A DNA stretch of 64,000 nucleotides from Bryum argenteum. Its lineage: Eukaryota; Streptophyta; Bryopsida; Bryales; Bryaceae. The translations under genes were made by a program, and so were the position numbers. Below are positions 33,977-47,900 of this stretch, in pieces. The stretch spans positions 4,051,501 to 4,115,500 of the forward strand of contig CM073331.1 of assembly GCA_037043015.1 (NCBI GenBank), given 5' to 3'. The notes beneath the pieces are model-generated. The model was not told the DNA's origin. It saw only the letters and a list, made by a program, of their open reading frames with translations, and did no database searches. Within the stretch, counting starts at the first letter, position 1. Each line of letters opens with the position of its first letter.

Positions 33977-35580
33977 CTTGTAATACCACCTTTTTCTGCC
34001 TCAAATCGTGGACCGCGTTCACCAAGTCATTGAGTAATTATTTGATTTTATATCATTCTAAAACATTACTCTATTGAACGACACAGTACCATACTCTTTA
34101 CCGCCAAAAACAAGATTCCCTCCGAAGCTTCACGACTATGTACCGCCGAAGCACCAGAAACAAGATTCCCTCCGAAGCTTACAACACAAGTTCATGAATC
34201 CGCGTCCGCGTTGCTACATGTGCAAAAATGCGGTCGGAGAAATGCTTGTTCCCCCACTAACTATGATAATCTATTGAACAGTCTGTAGACAGTCAACTTT
34301 CTGGGTACAGACACTTTCACTCGTCTGCAGATTTGTGAGGTATAACAAAGCCATCATTCGCAGCTAGTATCATTCACAATGTATCCTCATCCATTGAGCT
34401 ATCGATCGATGGCCGCTCTGTAACTTCGATCAGTAGATCGTCTAGCTAGCTCTTGACCGCCTTAAGGTACACTCTTTCTCTCCAATTGACTCCGCACCAA
34501 TCTATCCTGTAATCAAAGGTCTTCATTCCTTGATCGAGGTTTGTTTACTGACTGTCTTGCATGTTTGTCCATTCTAACAGACATCGAGAGTTTCGTCCTG
34601 TTCAATCGCCGCACTATATCCGGGACCTGTCAGTCGATCGTCTACGTGCGTTGTGGTCGATAGTCTTCAGGTTCGACCATCTGAATTGCACCAACCATTT
34701 GTTCAGATGTTTAGAATTCCTACAGAGTATAGAGTATAGGTTTCATACAGAGTATGACAGAGTACTGATCGCTTCTGGAAATCAGTTTAGTTTACTGACA
34801 GTCAACCTTTGAGGTTGCAGACAGTTTACCTCCTCGATCGCCGACTTGAGACGTACAAGACCATCGCAGTAACTCATACATCGAGATTTCTGTCCAGGTC
34901 GACTTTCTGGAAGTTCCATCAGTCGACCATCTCGCTTTTTGCTCGCCTTCAGGTGCCACCACTTGCTCGATCTCCTTCGGATTTCACATGTTTCAAACAC
35001 ACTTACAATATTCATACTTTCAAATTAGTTTTGGGATTGGAGATCATTGATTAGATATTGTTTAACCCTACTACGGTGATCGGCTTCGATCGGTTTGCCC
35101 AGCTCATGGTTTTGCATAACTAGTGTTCAGATGTTTCAAATCATCTGATTTTTTTGCGAATTCGACTATTCTTACAGAAATCGAGATTTTGTTCCTGAAT
35201 CGATCAGTCGAGCGAGCTCTTGTTTCCCTTTCAGGTGTGGCCAAATGCTCACTTTACGATCTCACACCCATTTTTCTTTGAATAAATTATAAAACTAGTC
35301 AGTCTTGATTGTTTGAGCTTTCTCTGGATTGTGCTAGTTCGGTGGTTTTTTTTTTGGGTCCATACATGTGATAAGTCTGAGTAAGCACGGAAGAAATGAG
35401 ACATTTTATGAGGGTGTGTTGAGGAGGATAAAAATAACTTGTCTATCAATTGAGGTCAAACTCTGTTTAATTAGTGGGATGTAATTGTTGGTACCTGGCC
35501 ATTTCAACAAAAACTATTGCTCTTTTCTATGACCGTTTTCTCTTTTGGATGTAAAATTTATTTAAGATTTAAAGGTGTGA
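33977..35580. other. Intergenic DNA, no gene
   Basis: No gene recognised. Near 34108-34180 a phrase with CAAGATTCCCTCCGAAGCTT is repeated in tandem twice (about 50-bp spacing). Several GATCGAT-type phrases occur at 34400-34630. Confidence 0.45.
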
Positions 35581-35660
35581 AAGAAAGAAGAACACCAAAC
35601 CCCTATGGGTTGGCTGGCGTGATTATAGTGTCCGTTTGACTTACCCTTGATGATATGCCC
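35581..35660 (-). mobile_element. ~80-bp mini-SINE, third copy
   Basis: Same layout as the units at 11021 and 21761: a minus-strand start at GGCATATCATCAAGGG, a GTCAAACGGACAC-type middle, the AACCC/GGGTT stem-loop and a TTCTTTC-type tail. No target duplication was seen, so it is older or rearranged. Confidence 0.6.
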
Positions 35661-36445
35661 ATATGGCATAACAACAGGGAGGCAAGGGCATGATATGGGT
35701 ACCACTAAGACGCGTCTCAATATGACTGTGTGACCTATGTGTAATTCATTAAATATGTGCCAGGAATTCCTTTTTTTAACTACATGTATACAACTATAGC
35801 CATGTCACCTATAATACCATCTGGTTAGAATAATTTTTCAATATTGTTTTTTTATCAAAAAATTAGTTTCAAAAAAATCACACTATTTTGGAAGGGGTAC
35901 CTATATCAGACCCTTACCTGGTATAGGACTACTAACCCCCCTTAGGGTGAACACTGTATAACAAAAAACCAAGAACCAATAAACTGTAACGTGGTTGTTT
36001 AGGGTGTATTTTATTGTATATAGGTGTGAATCATATTGAGAGGAAGTTGAAATCTTATTAGGTTTAGGTTATATTGCAAGTGTTTTTTTGACATGTGGTG
36101 TACAATAGGGTTGTGGTATCAGACAAAATTCCGATTCATTTGTCAAACACACTTTAGAAGAGATTTACATCTAAGCCTACTTCAATGTATTGAATGTACA
36201 TCTCATCTAAATTGTGTCTAACAAATGAATAGGAATTTTGTTTGATAAGACAATAGTGGTGCAAAATGAGATGGGTTTTATTTTGGTTCTTAACATGCTT
36301 TTTATTATAAGTTGAAGTGGCATAGTCATCCCCTTCTTCAACTCTAAAATCCAAAAAAATTCTCTTCATTTTACTAAGAAGTTTGTTGTGATGATTTGTT
36401 GAAAATGAGGTTGTTTATAAATATGTGTGGATGTAACTTGCAGAG
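35661..36445. other. Upstream region of the HeLo-repeat gene
   Basis: AT-rich. An acceptor (AACTTGCAG) directly precedes the start codon at 36446, suggesting a 5' UTR exon and intron within this stretch; the first exon was not located. Confidence 0.4.
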
Positions 36446-38718
<2,273 letters not shown>

Positions 38719-38946
38719 GTTGAGATAGACTCAAATGAAGTATCATATATACCTTAACTCTAAATTTTTTATTTTATTTTATTTTTCTGAAGAAAATATA
38801 GCACCATAGCCTTTACTAGATTCCTCTTTTTATAGCTCCATGCTTCTTGATCATTTATTGTGTTATATTTTGGAAATTTTCCTCGTTATTGTTATCTCAT
38901 GAATGCTACAAACCCATGATTATTTACAATTACATTTCTTGTCACA

Positions 38947-39052
38947 TACTCCCTCCGTCCCATTATTATTGTCCAGTGGGTTCTTTGAAATCTATCTCCC
39001 AAGATAGATTTGAGAGAACCTACTAGCCAATAATAATGGGACAGAGGGAGTA
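38947..39052. mobile_element. Stowaway MITE with a natural empty site
   Basis: A 102-bp element between TA dinucleotides, with ends CTCCCTCCGTCCC and GGGACAGAGGGAG and a palindromic middle. The second duplication copy has, near 62608, only a single uninterrupted CATATAATTTTGAG, so insertion followed the duplication. Confidence 0.92.
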
Positions 39053-39768
39053 AAATTTTGAGATCTTTTGGTTTATATCGTTTGGAAATTTTGATACTTT
39101 CGTTTTTGCGGATAATCAATTGATTTCTCACAAAATTGGTAGAGGCTATGGTAGTGTAATTAGTGAATTTAGGTAGGAGGGACAAAATATATGAATTCAT
39201 TATTTAGAATGCAAAGAAAGATTCTTATTGAAGTATGTGAAGAAAGTTTATTTTCATTATTGTGAAGCGAATTCTTTAAAATATAGGTCTTGGAATCAAC
39301 AATGTTTGAATTGGAATAACTCCATCGAAGCAAGCAAATTTCATGACTTGAAAGTCTCTGAGCCATTTATTATTATCTTGGATGTAAAATTAGATTATTG
39401 TAAGCCACATAGTCACACCCACATAATGCCATGTAAAAAGGAAATATTGTGCTTTCCTTAAAAATCAAAAACCATACACCTCTACACAAAGAAAGAAAAG
39501 AAAAACGACATCCAAATTCAAATTCCTAAAGCAGAAAACAAGGTGTTCCTCAAATAAATTCCATCCCAATGGGTAAAGTACATATCAACTTGGGGTTAAA
39601 AGGAAAATCAAGTATATCGCCTGTAATTGTATACCAACCTCAAAAGAAAAGAAAAAAAGATAAAAGAAAAGATGGTCTTTCTCATCATCTATTTTACTGT
39701 AACTCCCCAAAATCCTATACAACATGAAACCTCATTTCAAAAATGAATACATTCCCAAATACTACATG

Positions 39769-40088
39769 TTAGCCGAATGGATTCCCTCCAGCCGGGCGTA
39801 CAAAATTAAATTGATTGCCTGGGTGTGCAGCCTCTTGATTGAAAGCGTGTGTTGACATGTACCCACTGGAGACATTTGGCTGCCTGCAATACCACATTAA
39901 TCAAAAGAGCAAAGCACATCAGAACTGATAAAAAATAATAATAGCAATTTAGAATTGAGGCAAACAAAGAATGATAATGGAAAAAAAGTGCTCGTTTATC
40001 AGTGAAGAGTTGTAGAAGGAAATGACTTACACTGGAAATGAGCTCTGGAAAGAGGGTAGCGCCTGATCAGAGCTAAAATTGAACGATC
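39769..40088 (-). CDS. Last two exons of a gene ending in NPFG, copy A
   Basis: On the minus strand exon 40031-40088 (58 nt) and exon 39769-39883 (115 nt) join in phase across GT-AG sites: GSFNFSSDQALPSFQSSFPV then QPNVSSGYMSTHAFNQEAAH, ending PAGGNPFG and a stop. Low-complexity Ser/Phe/Gln content and a final NPF motif (an EH-domain ligand) recall the C-termini of trafficking proteins; an AGD14/ZIGA-type ArfGAP is one guess, not established. Upstream exons are not found before the rearranged 40.5-kb boundary, so this copy is probably truncated. The second copy at 63625-63939 preserves the same frame and splice sites. Confidence 0.6.
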
Positions 40089-40144
40089 CTGCCATGACAT
40101 TACAAATATCATCAAAATGAGGAGTGAACAAAAAGAAACACTTC

Positions 40145-40568
40145 TTCAGTCACCTCTATGTGACCTCTTAAAAGAAGTTTATTAGAACTTTTTTAACTAA
40201 GTTCGACATATTGTTTAACTTGAGGCCTCACAATGTCGCACTTTAGGTACAGAGGAAGTACTGGAGGCTAGATCCTTGAGATGTGCATTGTTTACTCATT
40301 AGTTTGCCCCCATTTTGGAGGTTTAAACGGATGACTATAGTAAGGTTTTGGAGGTTTAAACGGATGACTATAATAAGGTGACCAATAATGGTACAATTTT
40401 CAGCATGGAAAAAAATCTACGGGATGTTACCAGTGCAAGCAATTTTTGTGCATGGGAGAAATTAGAGCAAGTGGAATCATCATATTTGGACTCTTCTACA
40501 GTGAGTTATGAATTTTAGAAGTTGGAAATGAAGGTGTTTTTGAGATGGTGCCTTAAAGTGATACCCAG
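40145..40568. other. Spacer up to the duplicated gene fragment
   Basis: No gene. A 26-bp phrase around GGTTTAAACGGATGACTATA is repeated in tandem near 40310-40375. Confidence 0.5.
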
Positions 40569-41196
40569 AGAGTGCAATTGTACTTGTATCCGAACTCGAA
40601 TTCAGTGCAGATCAATAACAACAACTTCAACAACAACAACAGGGGTGGTTGTGAAAGTCCCGTGAGTATCGTCTTCCCGAAGAGTTGCTCCCCGCCTCCT
40701 CGGGAGCCTTATGATTGTAAGCGGCATTGCATTGGCACTCAGTATGCTGCTTTGTTGAGAGAGGAAGCTTGTCGTGCGAGGACTCGGAGGCTTGAGAAGA
40801 GCTGTGATCGTTTGCATAGTAAGCCCCGGTGGGCTCGCTGTTAAGATGAGAGTCAATCCATTCATGTCTCAGTGAATCCTAACGATTCTCTTAGGTTCGA
40901 AAGGAGATACGACCATGTTGAATCACTCATTAACATGCAGATTCTCTGAAAATTGTGCAGGAAATGCTTTGTAATACTCACACACCACTTCTCTCTTTGT
41001 CATTATGTCTTTCGAATACATGTTTTAAGTTGCATTGAACTACATTCTGCATTTGCTGAGGTATATTATTTTACAATGGCTTTGAACCGACTGTAAAAGG
41101 TGGACGATTCTGGGAATCCCTCTGGCTCCAACTTCAAGAATCCGACAGCAGTAACTACATCATGAAACCAATCGAATCAATTGGCTTCCACTCCAG
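40569..41196 (+). pseudogene. Transposed 3' fragment of the Asn-rich gene
   Basis: A copy of 33349-33976 holding the last 86 or so codons and about 360 bp beyond the stop. The reading frame is open (SNSVQINNNNFNNNNRGG to PRWARC), but no start or upstream exons accompany it. Its right edge (CCACTCCAG) lies inside what should be an intron of the 5'-nucleotidase gene on the other strand, so this fragment or a linked rearrangement ended that gene. No terminal repeats or TSD are evident. Confidence 0.7.
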
Positions 41197-41277
41197 CATA
41201 AAATAGACTTTTTGTGTTTCCAGGGCCATCTTTTATGTGACGTGTACAGCATGTCTTGATTTGATACCTGATGGTTC

Positions 41278-44200
41278 GAGAGGAGAGCATCTTTGTGCCG
41301 TGCATGGCGCGCTTGATGTGGCCAAACCGATCTGCCTTAACTAGATTCCCTTTCTCTTTGTCCAGAATGAGGCCCCTAATTACCTGAATAGGACCAAATA
41401 CACAAGCTCAATGGTTCATCATTAACCTCAGTGCAATACGGTGATCAGACAGTCATACTCCCATACAGTGCTGTCGCTGCCGACCTTCCTTGGTAACAAA
41501 TTCGGGACCGATACCACATTACCTATATTAAAGTTCCAGCATCAATGAGTGACTACCAGATGATTATCGAATGCGAGTCCGTCGGTTGGGAAGCCCTGCA
41601 AGTTGAGGTTTTTTTAACCATACTCGTATGCCCTTCCTTCCCATGCCTGTCAACAAAGCAGATTGCACTGTGATTCTTCACATACCGATGACCTCAGTCA
41701 TTTGAATATGCATGCTTGGGAGTCTGCATCCAGCAGCTACCAAGTGCTTTTATTTCTCTTGGACGAGGTTGGAGTGTTTGTACCTTCACATTGTAGTGAA
41801 TGAGAGTGTAATCCAAGTCATAGCCGATGGTCGTGATGGTCCGCAAGCTCAGTGTCCTACTGCAGAAAATACTTCGGGATGGGCATCCAGTAGGGTATTG
41901 TTTCTGCACGATTTGGTAGAGGAGGATTGCATATAAGTTCTCCTGGTAGCTGCCGTCTCAGATGGCAAACAACACAATGTAAACTTGTGGTCGCCGATTC
42001 CACCAACTCCTTGAACGATTCATGACTTCTTAGCACCAATTTTGCATATGAGTATCTTCAAAGATACTGGGGAAGAGGGTAACCAATCACCCATTCTTTC
42101 CAGCTTGCTCAACATGTTACCATGAACATAAGCTTGAAGGAAAATGGAATTTTAAGACCAGATGGCTAATAGCAGTTATGACGAATACTGCCTATCAACA
42201 ACTCTTTGAGACCACTAAATGTAATCATTCATGGCAAGTCTATAAGCTGCTGCAGTAGGGGTTCCGTGCCCTTCCAGTATCAATATTAGACATGCATGAA
42301 AATTTCACCGGAATTTGCAACATGTTAAGGAAGTCTGCTGCTTCCATCGCTTCTTGACGTGTGAATTCCATGCTGTGATCCAAAAATTCGTTCCCTGCAA
42401 CATAAATGCTCACATAGTTTCCAATCAATATCATAATCCAAGTGCTTTCTAACCCACTGCAGGGACACTTCTGCTTTACAAGGGTTATCTCACGATTTTG
42501 CGAGACGACCTTCGAAGTGTACAAAAGTTCCTGAAATCAGGTCCTGTAACAATTATTTTCTGAATGACGTTCAAACAATATGAAATTGCTGCAAACTGTC
42601 TATATAAGGCGCAAGAATAAGTCACCGAGGACACTGAACAGATAGGGCACACCAAATAAAGTGGGCCTAGACCTTCCATAGATCAGATGCTTCAAGTGAG
42701 CCAGAGAATCGCACCAAGAGTGTCCGAAAAATCGATCTGGAGTTCCTCAAGTGAACACTGGACAATACTGTCAACGTTCCTGCGTCTCCCTACTTCGCTT
42801 TTCAAGCTTGGACTTGGACAAATAGAATCGTCGTCTGTTACTTTGTCGGCAACTGGTATGTCGCACTGTGCCTCGTCTTCAGGGTCATATCCTGCCTGCT
42901 TTTTCTTCCATGCTTTCTCCTCTTGGTCCACCCTCGGATCTTGATCAGCTGTCATCATCAACAATCATCAGAAGGGTGTCCTGGTTCACATTCAAGACAG
43001 GTTTTACATTACCCTGAGAAAAAAGATAGATATCGACATCAGCATGATGATGTAGCGATCTCTATCATATCCTTGCAGACATGTGTATGTACAGGTGAAC
43101 AGATGGTTGGATCGATGTTCAGAACATACACATGAGAATTTTTCACTATGAAAGTGCTGTGAATACTTTAAACCAACTCTTGAGCTCCATGTTTAACAGG
43201 AAGAACCAAAATTTAGCACTTGAAATAATGAATCTCAAGCAACTCAATGAACTTACAATGCTGAACATTGATTTCCCTACTACACTCAAAAACAAGCGAC
43301 CACTTCTTGCATTCAGATTAATCAGGGTAACAAACAAGAAAACAATGAATGCAGGTTATTCTCACAATGCCAACTTAGCGATGAACTAGTTTTTGAAGAC
43401 ATTAAACCACAAGCCTAGGTAGTCTGCGGACAAATTCTAGACACCTTAAGGGCATACCTGGACCTCCGGTTGTATATGGCCTCTTTAATTGAACGTATGG
43501 TATATTATCATGCTGAGGACGAGCAGGCGATGATGTGGGAGGACTTTCGCTCGACGGGGGCGGACTCTTTCTCGCTCCTCTTCGACGACCAGCTTTGAGT
43601 GTACTCCGTACGTGGTGCTGAGCAGCCACCGTTACCGGTCTAAGCATCGAGTCCATCACCCTCTGGCATGGTCCTATATGCAGCTACACATCCCACGATG
43701 CAATCAGGCCCGCTCTCATGCAAAGTGGCCATGGCATGAGAGTGAAAAGTCCTGAAATTGAAGATGCTGACAAGAAAGAATAGATATTTGCGTTCAAAGA
43801 GCTGCACCATACCTTGACCCAATCTGAAAGGGCTAGAAAAGGAAGCCGGCCTCTTGAAGGCGCTTTGCTGCTCACCAGCTGAAAATTCCTCTCGGACAAA
43901 GCCTCTCCCCATAGAAGCTGCGCCTAACAATTATCGGTCAAAACGTGGAAAAGATCAAAGACATCATCAGCACAACTTGCCTTGCAAGCGGGTAAAGAAA
44001 CCGAACCTTCTTGGAGGTGCACAGATCTAGAATGGAAAGGCCGTTGAGACATAAGGGGACTCCCCTGTAGAGAAGAAGTATGAGCTTCTAAGGATGCGAA
44101 GGATAAGTGGCCATCGGATGACCCCAGAGTACGAGATCTCGAAGTAGGTCGTCTTGCTGCAGACTGAGACCTTGAACGAGGACGGGTGCGCAAGGGCGAT

Positions 44201-44790
44201 GCAGAAGCTATAGCTGCGAGCAGAGCCGCATAAGATGGGGGAGATGAAGGCCGTGCCTGGCGCTGAGGGGTTGAGTAGCATGGCCCGGGATGGCATGCAG
44301 AGTGCACTCTACTTGGGGAGCTGCTTTGCACTTGTGATGTGAGGGATACACGGTCAGAACGGGGGTTTTCCTGCATCGGGGAAGGTGTGGATCGCCTTGA
44401 ATTCGCAATAAAAGTTCGCTGGCGCAGTGAACTTGGCACATCCCCCCAGCCTCGCCGTATTCTTGGAGATATACTTGCTCGTCGACTTGCAAGAAAACTT
44501 GGTCGCTCTATTCGGCCGCAGACGCACTTGCCTGGTGTGGTGCTGCAATGCTTGGTGTATGTAATGCCTTCATACGATCGAACCTTGCTTATGATCCCGC
44601 TTCTTACATCAGATGGTGCTTTGTCTGCTGCTGTCCAGCTCCTAGAGCGATACTGCATAAAAGTCGGTTGTCGTAGCATTGTCGCATGTTTCATCCCCTT
44701 CCTCTGACTGTCTTGCACAATCTCGCCTACCATATTCAGCACTTGTGTTTCGTAATCGATGTTAGAGAGATTTCCATCACGAGCCGACAT
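41278..44790 (-). pseudogene. HAD 5'-nucleotidase domain gene, truncated
   Basis: Minus-strand exons with matching phases: 44007-44790, 43813-43923, 42715-42948, 42309-42394, 41784-41903, 41557-41646, 41278-41393. The first two encode a ~298-aa Ser/Arg/Pro-rich leader, the third an acidic segment. The later exons match the plant 5'-nucleotidase-domain (cN-II-like HAD) family: IFCSRTLSLRTITTIGYDLD with the catalytic DxD nucleophile motif GYDLDYTLIHYNV, then AWEGRAYEYG, GFPTDGLAF, and VIRGLILDKEKGNLVKADRF. The 41557-41646 exon has an in-frame TAA just after YEYG, and nothing of the C-terminal half follows 41278, where the foreign fragment begins. It is therefore a pseudogene or a sharply shortened gene. 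The linkage of the leader exons rests only on splice phase. Confidence 0.7.
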
Positions 44791-44860
44791 TGGTCTTCTC
44801 CTACTACTCCCACTCTTGCACAGTAGAATTTAACTGGTGCCCTCCATTCCACTGTTCATA

Positions 44861-45102
44861 TTAACCCTTAAACGTCATATGCTTTCCTGATACCACACCC
44901 AAAATCTCTTTTAAACTCCATTTTTAGCATTATTCTATTTTAATTTGCTTGAGCTCTATTCTAAGAAAGTATAGATCTCTTTAAGGTGCTCAGTTTGGAA
45001 TTCTAAAAAATCCATTTGATATAATGGAGTGTAAGTTATGAGCAAGATTCTCTCAAAAAAAAAACCCAACCCCTCGGGCTGGGTCTGACGTTTAAGGGTT
45101 AA
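44861..45102. mobile_element. TTAA element, CCCTTAAACGTCA ends
   Basis: TTAACCCTTAAACGTCA at the left and TGACGTTTAAGGGTTAA at the right, a 13-bp perfect inverted repeat inside TTAA duplications. 242 bp, non-coding, and 70 bp upstream of the start of the 5'-nucleotidase gene, within its likely promoter. Confidence 0.85.
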
Positions 45103-46436
45103 AGACGCTGCATTTTGCATCCACTGTTCTCGGGATCAATCTCCGCAATTGTAACATCGATCCCTCGCGATTATCCACAACTCCAGCATTATCAAGCTCA
45201 CTACCAAATGCAACCCTAACAATTCGGGAGTAGCAAATGATTCAAATTTCACCAGAACTTTGACACGCCAAGAGCATCCTCCTCGGTTTGAAGAGTCTGT
45301 GACCATATCTCAATCGCACTTTTCATGACCAGTACACTGCCATCGTTTGCTAAATTGTAAACGGAATCGTTTCCTGCATGTAGTGCCGTGCTCGTATCGT
45401 AGAGAAATCAGAATGTTCATGCGAATATTGCTGTCGAACTCGCGCATGCGTAAACTTTGTACGTTTCACATTGTAACTCAACTGCACGAAGACATCGATT
45501 TTCATAACCGAAAGATAAGTATTCATCAGAATACTTCGAGTATACGCACTGCACAGCAAGGAATTTGGAAAACTACATCCAAAAAATATGATACAAACAT
45601 AAATGTTCAAAAGCTTCACACTGTACTCTCAATCGGACGTTACTACTGGCAGAACGGAATGCAATCTTGGCGACAATGCGAATCCAGAAAAACAATCACC
45701 GTTACCAGAAGATTTTGCTCCTATCATCACAGAAGCCTTTGAAAATTTCTTCAGCTTACCTCGTCGCATGTACGATGGTTCCGACGGTTGCAATTTTGAA
45801 TCTGAAATGGAATTCTCGAACTCATTATATTTTCGCGTTTCGTAAAAGACATACAAAAGCTATGAAGGTGATATATCCAGGACAGAAACTATTTCGCGTT
45901 CCCGCAACTTAGTCTGTCCAGCAATCCATGTAGAATATGAAATCGCCTACCTATAAAAGGAAATGACAGAAATTGAACCTCAGATCGTTTGAAATAATCT
46001 TAACCAGAATCAATCATTTACTCATTGTATACAGGATTTACCGTGATTGCGCTGATGTCTCCGATTCTGAAGACTGTTAAATCCATGCGCCTCATTTTGC
46101 TGATCGATTGCAGCGAGGTCTCCGCGGCGGTTAAAAATTTTCAAAAATTGTTCAAAAAGAATTTTTCATTTCGGAAGAAAACAACTAATTCTGAGCAATG
46201 AGCACACAAATGAGTTGCTTGCCATTGCAAAATGCCAAGGCTTCGCAACGCCATAGCCATGGCCATGGCCATACACAGCCCGTTGAAATGAGGAGGTCGG
46301 CCGACTCGAACCGAGAAATCTTCAAACGTTTAATAAACTCGGAAGTCTATGATAATCTTAGAAATTGGTGGATAGTGACATATGAATTCGTAGATGTGGT
46401 GGTTAGCTGGTGATTCAGATGGCGTGCAGCGGAACC
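45103..46436. other. No supported gene
   Basis: Mixed composition with overlapping medium frames on the plus strand around 45347-45910, none with a recognised domain. It could be upstream sequence of the nucleotidase gene or a decayed gene. A CCATGG-rich palindromic phrase lies near 46252-46272. Confidence 0.4.
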
Positions 46437-46826
46437 TCGTTGTGAAGAGATAGATAGATAGATAGAAACTCCGGTCCCTTTCTAAGGGGCCGGCGTGAAT
46501 GAAGTGTCTGTTCGTAATGCTAATATCCCGATGGCCACCGGACAAGGGGAAATTTGAACAATACTACTTCCCCCTCTCGAGGGTGGACACTATAACTACG
46601 CTAGTTTCTAGCCTAGTTACTAGTGCCTTGAGGATACTTGACATAGTATCCCCCCAAAGGACTTTGAGGTACCCATACAACAAGGTCCAAGGACCCCCCA
46701 CAATAGTTGGGTGGACTATAGTGGTGAGCACCACGCCGGCATGGGGAATGGAACCCACGACCTCCTCAATGGGGGCCATGAGCCCCAACCACCAAGCCAA
46801 GGCTTGTGGTGCCTTCGTTGTGAAGA
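46437..46826 (-). mobile_element. Complete tRNA-derived SINE with 12-bp TSD
   Basis: A 366-bp body (46449-46814) is flanked by exact 12-bp repeats TCGTTGTGAAGA. On the minus strand a pol III promoter is visible: box A-like TGGCTTGGTGGTTGG and box B-like GTGGGTTCCATTCCCC. The body ends in a stem-loop (CCGGCCCC...GGGACCGG) and a (CTAT)n tail. The 3' portion resembles the ~80-bp mini-SINEs at 11021, 21761 and 35581. Fossil SINE sequence from its 5' part is also at 23085. Confidence 0.9.
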
Positions 46827-47289
46827 CAAGAGTTAAGGTGGCAATTCACGTAAGTATGATACATGTAATATGGGTGGAATAATTTTTGGTTGGTCAAAGG
46901 CTTTTAGAAGAATCATAAAGTTCTATATCATGAATTATGAAGGTGGTTGTTTTAGTTATGGTGGGAGTATGAGGATAATTTCAAGATTTTTGTGAGATTT
47001 TGGTGTAAAATTAAAAATATGAGTTTCTTGAATGAATTAGTTAATCCTTATATGTCTATGGGTAGTTTTAGCCAAAAAATACATTTTCAAAGAACATGTC
47101 ATAGATGAAAGTGGAGATAAGCTGATTAGATCTCAACCATACAAACTTGTAATAAACTTGTGAGTCATGTGGCTCAAATTTGAATCATGAGACCTCATTG
47201 AATGCGAGATCATAATTTATTAATAACCAAAACATACTACAAAATTTCATCATTGTCACTTTAGAGTGGAAATTCTACCAACAAAGTTA
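46827..47289. other. AT-rich intergenic DNA, no gene
   Basis: No recognised feature. Confidence 0.5.
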
Positions 47290-47900
47290 CTACAATGAAA
47301 AAGTTATTGACTAGAAAGTTGTTCACGTTCATCTCAAAAACACTCTTTTATCAAAAAATTCATAAAAAAAAAATAAAAAAAATGCTTGTCTCAAATAATA
47401 GTCTTACAATGGTGAAAACTGCCAAAGATTTTACAAAGGAAAAAAGTCCAAAGTACACACTTTGTACTAAATTGAATGTCATATCGTTCTTACATCTTGG
47501 ATCGAGATAATATTCTTACCACAAGAACTAGACTCAAGTTAGAATCCATCTCAAAACATAAAGTCAAAATCCAATGGTAGGTGAAGGAGATGTAGCTCCT
47601 CAAAACCAATCCATTTTTTTCATTTTTTCCATTGTAGAAACATCATTGCAATTTCAATACCGAAGTGATTGAATGCAATACGGAAGTTGTGGGGATGCAT
47701 CTTAAGATTATACTTATGTAAAAAATTTCATGGGAAACTATTTTTGATTTCACATAATTGGCTTGCAATGGAAAAACATGCCCCATATTTGAAAACCTTA
47801 AAACAAAATATTCGACTTTTCTAAAATGCATGCCATCAATTCATACTCTCTACCTTGAGTTTGAAAATTTTATCACACAAACTAGACAAAATGGTACGAT
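47290..47900. repeat. Unclassified interspersed repeat, copy 3
   Basis: The longest copy of the dispersed family also seen at 13680 and 17380, sharing ACTAGAAAGTTGTT, CATCTTAAGATTATA, AAACATGCCCCATATTTGAA and ACACAAACTAGAC. No coding sequence or ends found. Confidence 0.5.
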
